Part shown: in pieces, positions 35,041-47,499 of the stretch
Numbering within the stretch: the stretch's first letter is position 1
How the letters are laid out: every line of letters starts with the position of its first letter
Source of the DNA: Acephala macrosclerotiorum
Lineage: Eukaryota > Ascomycota > Leotiomycetes > Helotiales > Mollisiaceae
Direction: 5' to 3'
Assembly: GCA_014904845.1 (NCBI GenBank)
Contig: MU119269.1
Span: forward strand, 1 to 64,000
Length of the DNA stretch: 64,000 nucleotides
Program-made: the position numbers and the translations under genes
The notes under the pieces: model-generated
What the model saw: the letters and a program-made list of their open reading frames with translations, nothing else
Database searches by the model: none
Told to the model about the DNA's origin: nothing

Positions 35041-38000
35041 CGAAATTTTATTAATAAAAATTTTATTAATATAAAATAAAAACTAAAAAATATAAATTAT
35101 TTTAATTTAAATTTAAAAATTTTTTTACGATAAAAATAATTATATTATAATTAAATAAAATATTTATTAATATAATATTTATTTTTTCGTAAATTAAATT
35201 AAAAATAATATTATTAAATTACGTATTTTAATCGTTAAATAAAATTTTTATATTTGTTTTTGTAATATAATTTTAATATAATATTTTAACGAATTATTTA
35301 AATTCGAAATTTTTTTTTTAAATTCGATTAAAATAACGTTTTTATATAAATTAATATATTTATTTACAAATTTAAAATAATTTTAATTTTAATTTTATAT
35401 AAGTTTTTAAAATAAATATATTTAAAAAATAATATTTATAATAAAAAAAATATTCGAAAATATATATTAAATATTATTTATATTACGAAAATAATAAATT
35501 TTAATAAATTCGTTTAATAATTATTTTAAGTTTTTAATAATATAAATTTAAAACTTCGTATATATTTTTTAATATTAATTAAAATAATTTTAATTAAAAA
35601 TTTTATAAAATAAATAATAATAAAAATATAAATTTAAAAAAAGAATAACGTTTTATTAAATTTAATAATAATAATAAACGCGATTTCGAATTTAAAAAAC
35701 TAAATAATTTTAATTTAATTTTTTATTAAAATTTAAAATAATTTAAATTGTAATTTAAACTTTTTATATTTTATATAAATTTTTATTAAATTTTTTTTTT
35801 CGATTAAATTTTTTAATAAAATAAACTAATTAATAATAAGAAATTATTATAAAAATTTGTTTTATTATTATTAAGATTTAAATTCGCGTTATTAATATCG
35901 ATAATAAAATTCGAAAAAATCGAAAATAATAAATTTATTTACAAATTAAACTTTTACGAAAATTAATAAAAATTTAATAATAATAATTATAAATTTAAAC
36001 AATATTATTAATATAACGATATATATTAAATTAATAACGATTTTTACGATATTTTTATAAAAATCGAAATTAATTATAATAAAAAACTAAAAAAATAAAA
36101 AAAAATTATTATTAATATAATTTATTTTATTAGTACAATTAAAAAAACTTTTTATTGAAAATTTAATTATTTAAATATATTTATAAAAAATTTTATAATA
36201 TTAATCGATTTTATTAAATTTTTTTATTAAAAATCGAAAAAATCGATAAATATAATATTAATAATACACGAGAAATTAATAAATATAATAAATAAAAAAC
36301 AATTTTTTCGATTTAATTATTTATAATAAACAACTTTTTATTTTAACGATTTATTAAAGTGATTTTTATTAAAACTTCGAATAATTTTATAATAAAATAT
36401 ATATACGCGATAATAAAAATCAAATTAAAAATAAATAATAAAATAAATACAATTTATATCGGATTTATTTATTAATAAATTCGAATTAATTATAATTTTA
36501 AATATTAATAAATTAATAAAATTTAATAAATAAATTATTTTTATAATATATATATTTAAAATAATTAAAAAATAAAATATATTTAATAAAATTAAAATTC
36601 GTATATAAATAATTAAAAATTTCGATTTTAAACTTTTTTTAAATAATAAGTTTTTATATTTATATTAAAAAAAATTAAATTATAAAAATTATATATTTAT
36701 TATCGATTTATATAAAAATTTAATTATATCGATTCAAGTTTTTATAAAAAGCTTTCGTATTAAAAAAAAAGTTTTATACGCGAAAAATATTATAATTTTA
36801 TTTTAAAAAATTATTATAATATTAATTATATACTTTTTATTATTTAAAAATCGTTAATTTATATTTAATATTTAATACGTATATATTTACGATATTATTA
36901 TAAATAAAATAAATTTCGTTATTATTACGAATTTAAATTTTATCGATTTATTAATTAAATGAAAAATTAAATTAAAAATATATTAAAAATACGAAAAAAA
37001 CGATTATTATATAATTAAATTAATTTCGAATAAAAACGAATAAAATTCGAACGAAATTATTTTATTTATAAATAAAAAAATATTAAATAATAATTAATTA
37101 CTTTTTAATAATATTATTAAATTAATTAACGTTTTAAAAATCGTATTAAATAATAGCGTTTATATATACGTCGTAAATTTAACGTTTATAATTTAATTCG
37201 AGATTTTAATCAATAAATTTATAATTTATTAAATTAATAAAAGTTTTATCGATTTTTTATTTAAATTATATATATTCGTTTTATTAATCGAAAATTAATA
37301 AAATATAAAAATCGTTAATAATAAATATTATATATAATAAAAATAAATTCGAATAAATAATTTAATTAATATTTTTTAATTATTTCGTATTTATAATTTA
37401 AAAAATAATTAAAAGTAAATTATATTTTCGTTTTATTATTAATATAAAATTTATTAATAAAATAACGATTTTCGACGTATATTTAATATTTTATTAAAAA
37501 AAAATTATAAAAGTTTTTTAAAAATATAATTTATATTACGATTATTAACGAATTAAAATTCTTTTATTAATTTTTAATTCGAAAAAATAATTGAAATAAA
37601 TTTATTATTATTAATTATCGCGATTTAAAACGTTTTAAAATAGTTTTTTAAAATTTTAAAAAAAAATTTATTTACGTTTAATAAATTATAAATTTAAAAT
37701 TTCGATTATATCGTTATTTTATTAAAAAAGATTTTAATAATATAATCGTTTTTTTAAAAATATTAAAAAATTATTTTTAATATTTATATAAAATATTTAT
37801 TTTATTCGTAAAAATATATTTATATTTATTTTTATTAAAATCTTTTTTAAAATATTTATTAATTTATTTATTTAATTATTATATAAATAAATTTAAAATA
37901 TTTATAATCGAAAAACGAATAATAATAATTAAAAATTTCGTTTTTTTTTAAAATTTTTAAATTTTTAAAAATATATTTAAAAATAATAAATTAATTTCGA

Positions 38001-40557
38001 TTTTATATATTATTTTACGCGCAAATATTAAAATTATTATAATAATGTAAAATACAAATATTTGTATAAAAAAAAAAAAAAAATTACAAAAAAAATAAAA
38101 AAATAAAATTTTTTATATACGCATTATATAAAAACTTATAAATTAAAAAAAATATTATAAAAAAATTTTTAAATTTTTTTATTAAATAAACGTATATTAA
38201 TTTATTATAATTTAAATAAATCGTTTTTTTTTAAAATCGATATTTTTAAAAACGATTTTAAAATTATAGTTTTTTATTTTAAAAAAAATTATATTTTAAT
38301 TTTAAATTTTTGCGATTTAATTCGTATTATTTTTAAACAAATTAATTTTTTTCGTCGAAAAATATTATTATTTTATTAAATTCGAAATAATATATTTAAT
38401 ATATATTTATAAAAAACTTCGAATTATAATTTAAAATAATAAACGTTTTATTTAAATTTTAATAAATTATTTAATAATAAAAAATATTTATAATTAAATC
38501 TTTTTATTTATTTTTAATATTATTAAAATTAATATAAAATTTATTATAATTTTTAAATACTTTTTTTAATTTAATTTCGAAATAAAAAATATTTTAAATA
38601 AATTTAAAATTATTTTTTTAAAAAATATTTTTAAAAATAATATTTTAAATAATTTTTATTTATTTTTAAAAATTATTATTAATTTAAAATATAAATTACA
38701 ATTTACGAAAAATTATATTAAAAATCGCTATTTTTATAAAATTTTAAAATTTCTCGATTAAAAAATAAATAAATTAATTTTTCGAAAAATTTAAATTAAT
38801 AATATTTTTTTTTTTTTATAAAATAATTTATTATTTTATATTTTTTACAAAATTTTTAATCGTTTTTATATTTTAAATAATATATTTTATAATGTTTTTT
38901 TAAAAATTTATAATAAATATTATTTTAATTTTAAAAAAATAAAATTTTACGATTTTTAATATATAATTTTTTATAATTAATTCGTATTAAATTAAAATTT
39001 TTCGAAGTAATTACAATTGATTTTATTTTAAATTTTTTAATCGTAAAAATAATTATTTTATAAAAAATCGAAAATTTCGACTTTTTTAATTATTTAATAT
39101 TAGTATTTTATAAATTTTTTAAAAAAAAACTATTTATTTCAAAATATATTATATATATTATTAAAAAATAAATTAAAATTTTAATTATTATATTTATATT
39201 TTATAATTAAAAAATATTAAATAATATTATTTTTAATTAAAATAAAAAATTCGTTTTTAAATTTTAACGTATTATTTTCGAATTTATAAATATAAAACTG
39301 CGAATATTTATCGTTTAATATTTATAAATAAATAATTTATTAAAACGAATTATATAAAAAATAAAAATTAATTTTTATTATTTTATTATATTTTATTTCG
39401 ATTAATTATAAACAAATATATTATTCTTTATTAAATAATTATTAATAACGCTTTTATAATAATTATTAATATTAATTTAAACGAAATTATTTTCGATTAT
39501 AAAATAAATATAATTTTATTATTTTTATACAAATTAAATTTTTTTAATATTTTTAAAATTATTTGAAAATTTTATTAATAAAACGTATAATTAATTGTTA
39601 ATTTTATTATTACTTTTATTAAAAAGCGATATAATTTTAAATATAAATCGCTTATAATAAATATTAGCGATTTAATATATATTAAATTATATAAAAATTA
39701 TAATTTTTTAAATTATTCGAATTTAAAATTTATAAAATAATACGTCGATTTTTTTATTAAAAAATTTATTTATATTTTATATTAAAAAACGAAGATTTAT
39801 ATATTAAATCAAAGTTAAATAACGTAAAATTAATTAATATTAATTTAAACGACGAATATAATAATAATTAAAAATTTTAAAAACTTAAAAAAATCGTAAA
39901 TAAAAAATATATTTAATATAATAATAAAAACAATTTCAAATATTTAATCAAATAAAAAAATTATAATAACGTATAAAATTAATAATATTAAATCGAATTA
40001 TTTAAAAACGTAAACGAATTTATTTAAAAATATAAAACTCGTATAATAAAATTTTTAATTCGAATTTATATACGTACTCGTTTAAAAAACTAATTTTAAG
40101 TTTAAAAACAATAATTTAAATAATTAAACAAATTTTAAAATCGCTTTAAAAAAAATTAAAAATAATAATTTAAATAATTATATAAATTTCGAAATTATTT
40201 TAAAAAAAGTATTAATTTAAAAAAGTTTATATAATTTTAATTAATTGAAAAACTTTATTTTTAAATTTAATATATTTATTTTATTTATTAATATTATTTC
40301 GTTTATTTGTAATTTATTTATTTTAAAAAATTTTTTATAACGTTTTTATTTTTAATAATTATAATAATTTTATAATAATTTTTAATTTTAAAATTTTTTT
40401 ATTTTATTATATATTTTATTTTTAAAAAATAATATATAACGTTTAACGACGATAATTTTAACGTTTATAAATTTTTAATTTTTTATATAAATTTTATCGA
40501 ATTTGAAAACAATTTATTTATTTTTAATATATAAAAATAATATATTTTATTACTTTT

Positions 40558-40640
40558 TGTGAGTACAATATTAGTTTAGTAGTCACGTGCGGCACTAGGC
40601 CAGATCGGGACTAGCGCCGCTTGCGCTAGAGTTGAAATTA
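40558..40640. other. Un-mutated GC-normal island inside RIP block
   Basis: About 80 bp of normal base composition (including CACGTGCGGCAC and CTAGCGCCGCTTGCGCTAG) stand alone in the middle of 12 kb of A+T. The sequence retains many C in CpA, CpT and CpC contexts that are otherwise absent around it. No reading frame or transposon terminus is recognised. It is either a later insertion, a captured fragment or a protected site. Confidence 0.8.
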
Positions 40641-40903
40641 TATTTTTTAATTTTTGCGCGTTTATTAAATTTATAATTTACAATTAATCAACGAATTATT
40701 TAATTTATTTATTTATTTCGTTTTTGGTTTATTATTAATAATAAGTATTCTTAGTAATATTAATACTTTTAAAAATCGAAAAATCGAATAATATTATTTT
40801 AAATAATAAAAATAAATTTACTTTTAATTATAAAATAATTTACGAATTTAATTATAAATATAAAATAAATTTTTTAAATATATTATTATTATTAATTTTT
40901 AAA

Positions 40904-40975
40904 TTTTTTTTTTATTAAATTTTAAAAATATTTTATTAATTTTTTTTTTATTAAATTTTAAAAATATTTTATTAA
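40904..40975. repeat. Perfect 36-bp tandem duplication
   Basis: Positions 40904-40939 and 40940-40975 are identical (ten T followed by ATTAAATTTTAAAAAT and so on). Identity inside a RIP-mutated tract means the duplication arose after mutation, or the unit has nothing left to mutate. Confidence 0.9.
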
Positions 40976-43284
40976 TTTTATTAGTTTTTTTTTATTTAAA
41001 ATCGAATATATTTTATTAAAATTTTTTACGATATATTAAATTTTTTTAATAAATATAAATTTTTTTTTTATATTTTTTAAATTCTTTTTATAAAAACATT
41101 TAAAATTAATATAATAAATTTTTTATTTTTTTATATTAAAAACGATAATAATATATAATTTATTAATAAAACGTTTTTTTTTTCGTATAAAAAAATATTA
41201 TATTATTTATTAAAAAATTTTTAAAAATAAATTATTAATTTAATTTTATATTAATAATTTTTATTTTAAATATAATAATTTTTTTAATAATTTAAAACTT
41301 TTTATTAAATATTTATTCGTTAAATTAAATAAAAACAAATTTAAAAATATTAAATTTATTTTTAATTTAAATTTTTTTTATATTTATTTACTCGTTTAAT
41401 AAATTAAAAATAAATTCGAACGTTTAATTTTAAATTTACAATTTTTAATATAAAATTTAATTTTAATTAATATAATTTTATTTTAAATAAACGCTAATAA
41501 AACTTTATAAATAATAAAAAAAATATATTAAATTAAAATTAAAATTATTTAAAAATTAAATTATAAAATTTATTTAATTGAAATTATAAACGATATATTA
41601 ATAAACTTATTAAAACTCGTAAATACTTTAATAAAAAAATTTATAATATTTAAAAATACAAATTTAATCGATAAAATTAATATTAAAAATTATAATTTTT
41701 TATTATAATTCGCGAAAAAAATTTTTTTTAATTATATTAAAAATAATATAACGTATAAATTTAAAAAAAACATTAAAAATAATACGAGTAAATTATTTCG
41801 TTTTATTAAATAATTTAAAATTAAATAATATTCGTTTTTTAAAAATTTAATAAAATTAATTTTTTATTATTAATTTGATTATTTTTAAAAATTAAACGTA
41901 ATAATAATTAACGATAATAAATTCGACGTTTTAAAAAAAATTAAAAAAATTAAAAAAAATTCGTTTATAAATTATTACGATTATTATAATAAATTACGCG
42001 ATAATTAATTCGAATATTTTACGTTTTTTATCGATTTTTAATATTTTTATTAAATCGAAATAAAAATTAAATTTATTCGACGTAAATATAATAAATATTA
42101 ACGAATAAAATAACGATAAAATCGAAAATAAAAACGCGAAAATTAATAAAATTATTATTTTTAAAAAATATAATTTATTTTTTAATATTAATAAAATAAA
42201 AATTAATAATTTAAATTAATTTTATAAATATTAAAAATTATTATAAAAATTATTAATAAATATTTTTAATATTAAAATTTAAAAAAAATAAAAATCGATT
42301 ATTAAATATATTAAAAAATTAATTCAAAAAAAAATAATATATTAAAAATTTTAAAAAAATATATTTAATTTTATTTTAAACGAAATATTTATTAAAATCG
42401 AAAATTTAATTAAAATTATTAATAAAAATTCGAAAATTTAATTTTATCGTTTTTAAAATATAAAAAACTAATAAAATTTATAAACGTATTTATATAAAAT
42501 AATTTACTATTAAAAATACAAATAAATTAAATTTTATATATATTTATTTTATAATATAATCGTATAAAATTTTTAATAACGAATTAATATTTTTATATAA
42601 TTTTATAAAATAATTATAATTTTATAATTATATATTAATTTTTTTTAATTAATAATAATTTTTATTTTTTATATAATCGAATTAATCGTTAATATTTATT
42701 TTAATATTATATTATTTTTGGATCAATTTCGAAAAAAATAATTTAATTATTTTATAATATTTTTATTAATTACAATTTTATTAATAATATATTTTTCGCG
42801 ATATTAAATTTTATTAAAAAAAATATTTTATTTTTTATTTAAACGATTTTTTTTAAAATTAAAATTATAAATAATTTTTTTATTCGACGTTTATTTTCGC
42901 AAATAAAATTTTATTAAATATATATACTAATTCGTAAAATTAATATTTTTATTTTTAAAATATATTAAATTCGAATATTTTATATAAATATTAATAATTT
43001 TCGTACTTTTGATTATTATATTAATATTAAAATTTATTATTTTTTTTTAAATTTTTTAAAATTTCGTTAATAAATTAATATAAAAAAAAAATATAAAAAT
43101 TATTAATAAAACGATAAAAAATTAATTAAAAAACGAAAAAAAGTTTTTTTTATTTTTTATAATATAAATTTTTTTTTAAAAAAAATAATATAAATATAAC
43201 TATAAAATTATTTAATAAAAAATAAAAAAATATTATAAAATTTTTTAATTTTACGAAAACGTAAAAAACTTTTAAAAAAAAAAT

Positions 43285-43413
43285 TTATTATATAAAAATT
43301 AACGATTAATTAATACGATTTAATTCGATTTAACGTAATTTATTAAATTTAATTTTCATATTATAATTTTACAAAATAAATTATTTTTTATTATATATAT
43401 TATTTTTTAATAA
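43285..43413. repeat. Right 129-bp direct repeat (LTR-like)
   Basis: Partner of 34399-34527. This copy retains CG where the left copy has TA at two places and keeps CpA at two others, so it is slightly less mutated overall. Confidence 0.8.
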
Positions 43414-45030
43414 AATAAATATATTAATATTTATATATATTAAATTTTAATTTAAATATTAAAATATTTTAATATTTTTATTTTTATTAATAATATAAAA
43501 TTAATTTTTAATAATATTATAAGAAATAATATTAATTAATATTTTTTATTTATATTATAATTACGAAAATATAAAATTTAATAATAAAATTTTTTATACG
43601 ATTTACGTTTTAAATTTTGTAATTTAAAATATTTTAAAAGTTTTTATTAAAAATAATTATAATTTTTTTAATAATAATAATAATTTATTAAAAAATATAA
43701 ATAATAATATTTTTAATAAATTTTATTAAATTTTTTAATTTAAAAAAAAATAAAAAAATTATTATTAATTTAAAATATTTTTAAAAACATATACGAATTT
43801 TAAAAATTTAAATTTAAATTTAAAATATTAAAAACTTTAAAATTTTATAATTAAATAAATAATTTTTTAAATAAAATATTAATATTAAAAAATAATTATT
43901 AATTTATTTTAAATTAAAAAATATATTAGTTTTTAATAATTAGAATATTAAAAAACTTTTTATATTTTATAAAAATAATTAATACGATTATTTAATTATT
44001 TAATTCAAAATTTTTTAAAAATAATAAATTAATATTATTTAAAAATAAAATTAAATATTTAAAAAAATATTTTAAAATTTTTAAAATATTTATTAAAATT
44101 ATAATTAAATTATAAACGGAAAAATATTTTATTATTTATTATTTAATTTTTATAATTTATAATATTTATAATATTTATAATAAATTAAATAAAATTAAAA
44201 AAAAATTAAATATAAATTATTTTTTTTTAATTATATATTTTTGTTTAATTTTATTTATAATTTATTAAATTTTCGATTATTATTAATAAAAAATTAATTA
44301 AATTAAAAAAATATTTTCGAATTAAATAAATTAATATATTTAATTTTAATTTTTAATTATTAAATTTATAAAAAAAAATTATAAAATATTAAATTTTTTA
44401 AAAATTAAAAAATTAATATTTATAATAAATTTTATTTAAATTATTAATTTTTTTATAAAATAATTTATATTAATTTATATTTTAATTATAAACGAAATTA
44501 TTTTATTTAAAAAGTTTAAAATTTAAATTTAAATATAAAAAATAATAATTTAAATATATATTTATTAAATAAAAAAAATAATATAAATAAATTAATTTAT
44601 TTATTTTTTCTTTTATAAAATTTATATTAATATACAAATAAATTAAATTTTTTAATTTTTAATAAAATAATAAAAATAAATATTTTTAAATATTAATAAT
44701 TTCGATTTTTTTTAAAAAATTCTTTTTATAAAAAACTTTAATTATTAATCAAACTAAAAATAAACTTATTAAATTTTTTTTTAAAATAATATTATATTTA
44801 AAAAATTAAAAAATTGTTCAAAAAAATAATAATAATATTAAAAAAAAAATTATAAAAAAAATAAAAATTAATTTTATTATTAAATAATAAAATTTTTTTT
44901 ATTTACTTTTTAATAAAAGTTTAATATTTTATTTATTATAACTTAGTTTAAAATATAAAGTCTTTAATATTTATTAAAAAATTTAAAAAACATTATTTTT
45001 AATTAAAATCACGTGATTAATCAAAGCTAA

Positions 45031-45058
45031 TTTAGATTATAATTAATTATAATCTAAA
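45031..45058. other. Perfect 28-bp palindrome at RIP block edge
   Basis: The 14 bases TTTAGATTATAATT are followed directly by their reverse complement with no loop. A TCACGTGATTAATC segment lies just left (from 45009), and a similar TCACGTTAATCT lies ~60 bp right. It may be the end of a degraded inverted-repeat element. Confidence 0.7.
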
Positions 45059-45120
45059 TCTAATCTAGATTTTTTGAAAATCACGTTAATCTAATTTTAA
45101 TTTAATTTAGTCAATTTTAA

Positions 45121-45500
45121 TTAATTTAAATTAATTTATTAGATTATTTTTTAACACGCTGGTTGGATGTGCGACGACTGTTCTAAACACAAGGCATGGC
45201 CTTATTCCACGGAGATGCCGCTGAAAGCCGTGGAAAATGTCTTGTCTTTCGAGATTCTGCTTCTTGGATTCTGTTGTGTGACCATGATTTATAACGCCAA
45301 GCTTCAGTGAGGCGAGGAAAGATAGCGAAATATAAAGATACTTCGAGCAGTTTATCTTCAATATTTGAGTAGCAACTCGCTTCCCATAAAGGATCAAGGA
45401 AGGCAGGCGTTGTTTTACTCCCATGTTCCAAACATCATTGAGGAACGTAACCTAGTGGAATTATTTCACCACCCATCTTTTCAAAAACAGCACTCAAAAC
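45121..45500. other. Intergenic
   Basis: Transition from the RIP block to normal DNA, and upstream region of the reductase relic. No gene supported. Confidence 0.45.
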
Positions 45501-46415
45501 ATGAGCCCCTCCAACCTCCCAAGCACAATTAGCACCCTCATTCAGCCAGACCCCCACTCCAAACACATAATCCTCACCGCTATTTCCCTCCCCATCCCCG
45601 CATCAGACACAGCCGAACACCTCTTCCGCGTTTACGCCGTCGCAATCACTAACAACGAACTCACCTGGCCCGCCAATTTTCCCGTTGCACAACCAGTTCC
45701 ATACTCCGATACTCAAGCACTAGTACCTCTATACGATGTTGCTGGGACAATCGTCATCGCGCCAAAAGACTCTCCTTTCCAACCTAGTGCTGAAGTCTGG
45801 GCTCGTACGAATTATCTTAAGACGGGTGCGGGGAGAGAATACACAATTGTTACAACCGATGAGCTAGCGTTGAAGTCGGAGAGATTGAGCTGGGTGGAAG
45901 CGGCGAGTGTGTCGATGAGTGCTCAGACTGCGTGGCAGGCATTGTTCGTTCATGGAGGACTTGGACCCGAAGCTGGCAGTGGAGGAAAAGGGAAGAGAGT
46001 TTTTGTTACTGCTGCTAGTGGTGCTGTTGGGACTTGGGTCGTATAGTTGGCTGTATGGAGTGGAGCGGAGGTTGTTGGGACTTCCAGTGCTGGGAATATC
46101 GGGTTTGTGAGGATTCTTGGTGCAGTTGAGGTGTTAGATTACAGGAGTGCGTATGTGAAGGCTTAGGCGGAAGCGGAGGGAAGAAGGAGAATTTAGTGGT
46201 TGATTGTATTGATGGGAAGGCGTTGGAGGATGCTTGGTGGGTTGTGAAGGAGGGAGGGAGGTTGTTGAGTGTGTTTCAGCCGCCGGAGCAGAAGAGGCTA
46301 GAGGGGTTGGAGGGGAAGGGGGTGAAGAATGAAATTTTTTTTTATGGAGCCGAATGGGGAGCAGTTGGATGAGGTGACGAGGGGAAAGGTTGTCTTTGAG
46401 TTGCAGATGTTATAG
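45501..46415 (+). pseudogene. MDR-superfamily (quinone oxidoreductase-like) pseudogene
   Basis: The frame from ATG 45501 has VYAVAITNNELTWPANFP, LVPLYDVAGTIV, SWVEAASVSMSAQTAWQALF and the nucleotide-binding VFVTAASGAVGTWVV. These mark a medium-chain dehydrogenase/reductase that reduces quinones or enones with NADPH. A TAG at 46044-46046 stands where Gln is expected (CAG to TAG), and LAVWSGAEVVGTSSAGNIGF continues in frame. Further stops and frame changes follow. KALEDAWWVVKEGGRLLSVF, QPPEQKRLEGLEGKGVKNE and FFMEPNGEQLDEVTRGKVVF can still be traced. The last joins two parts that are normally tens of residues apart, so there is an internal deletion. It is a dead gene lying 380 bp from the RIP block. 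Confidence 0.88.
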
Positions 46416-46517
46416 CAGTGATGGAGGGACTTGGATTGCTCTTCTCATTTGCGGACTTTGTTCATGCAGGTCAACCCTGAGCTCTCAAGTTCTTCCATGA
46501 GGAGGTATTTTGAGCCT

Positions 46518-47094
46518 TTATTGAGTCAAGCCTTGTTCGCCACGTTCTAGTGAATTAGTCTCCGATTGTTTAGGTGAGACAGGTACCCAGCTGTCATCTT
46601 TCAACACCGCCATTGGAATCCCCTGCTTTTGCACAGCTATTACCATGCTACGAGTCGCTGAATGTTCCTGCTTCATGTGCTTTTGCCAATGATCTTTCCT
46701 TCGAAAGCCAAAGACCAGCCAATCGTCCTCACTGGGTTTCATCGAGTCTCTGCACCATTCATGAGGACAGAAGTATTTGGTCGTGTGATTATGAACACAG
46801 CTATCGTGTCGCTCGAGGTCCTTAGGTGACGGAAATCCTTTGCCACATTTCGGACATTTTGATGGCTTGATGTGATTTCTCTGGTGGCGGCTAGGTACGT
46901 ATATCAGGATCTTGAACAAAACCTTGAAGGGAATCGCTCACAACATACCGTAGATCACATTGCCTAGTGAAGGCCTTGTTGCAAGGTCCATTCCCACGCT
47001 CAAAGGTACAAGTATACGATGATATCGATGATACTGCAACCACTGTTGGGAAGCTCTTAGCCCAACGTGTCTGGGTATGCTGCAGCCTGATCAT
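46518..47094 (-). CDS. C2H2 zinc-finger protein
   Basis: Exons 47094-46949 and 46890-46518, joined by a 58-nt intron (GTATGT donor, CCTAG acceptor), give 172 aa. The first finger, YTCTFERGNGPCNKAFTRQC then DLRRHQRNH, is split by the intron and complete only after splicing. The second is KCPKCGKGFPSPKDLERH. The third is a long atypical one, FCPHEWCRDS to HWQKHMKQEH, with an acidic/aromatic insert. The start ATG at 47094 is the first ATG of the open frame. The frame stays open upstream to ~47181 without an ATG, so an upstream exon is possible. The protein is probably DNA-binding. It is transcribed divergently from another C2H2 gene 405 bp away. Confidence 0.75.
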
Positions 47095-47499
47095 GGCAAT
47101 CGTATGGCCCGAGTTGATGGGGTGTTTAAAGTTCTTTGAGATTTCTTGTCGAGTTGGATTTGGAAAGCGACTGTGATACAACCTTATGTGGAACTTGGAT
47201 TATCTCGTATCAAGTCCTGCACCGAAGTCCAGAGATGAGGACTTTCGAATCGACACAGCTTACCTCGTTAATTGGCACACTGAACCAGGTTTAGATTGAG
47301 GCGCAGACTGTGGATGCAGGTAAAAAACTATGAGACTATCCCTTGACGTGCACACTTGGTACGATTAGAAAAGGATGGCTTCCCCTCCTCGAGTTTTCAA
47401 CTGATTATTGGGAAGCCATCCAATTGCAACGCAGTTTTGGCCACTATCGTGGCTTTTCTTCTAACTCTTCATTGGAAGCGAAAAATCCTTGAAAACACC
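47095..47499. promoter_or_regulatory. Shared intergenic region of divergent C2H2 genes
   Basis: This 405-bp stretch separates the two start codons and must carry both promoters. I see no distinctive operator or TATA box. Confidence 0.5.

Larger units (their letters stand above)
34399..43413. mobile_element. Candidate RIP-degraded LTR retrotransposon (9.0 kb)
   Basis: Two 129-bp direct repeats, 8.9 kb apart, bound this segment. An A-rich run (AAAAAAAAAA at ~43274-43283) immediately precedes the right copy, where a polypurine tract would be. The length suits an LTR element. No coding motif can be read after RIP, so neither the superfamily nor even the retrotransposon class is proven. The orientation, if the A-rich run is the polypurine tract, would be left to right. 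Confidence 0.55.
32700..45120. repeat. 12.4-kb AT-rich RIP-degraded block D
   Basis: This is the largest degraded tract in the window. It is almost only A and T, with the remaining C and G largely as CpG. No frame of 60 codons or more survives over about 12.4 kb. It contains a direct-repeat pair that looks like two LTRs (34399-34527 and 43285-43413), a small GC-normal island (40558-40640), an AAT microsatellite (35015-35040) and a 36-bp tandem duplication. It may be several nested mobile elements. Confidence 0.9.
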
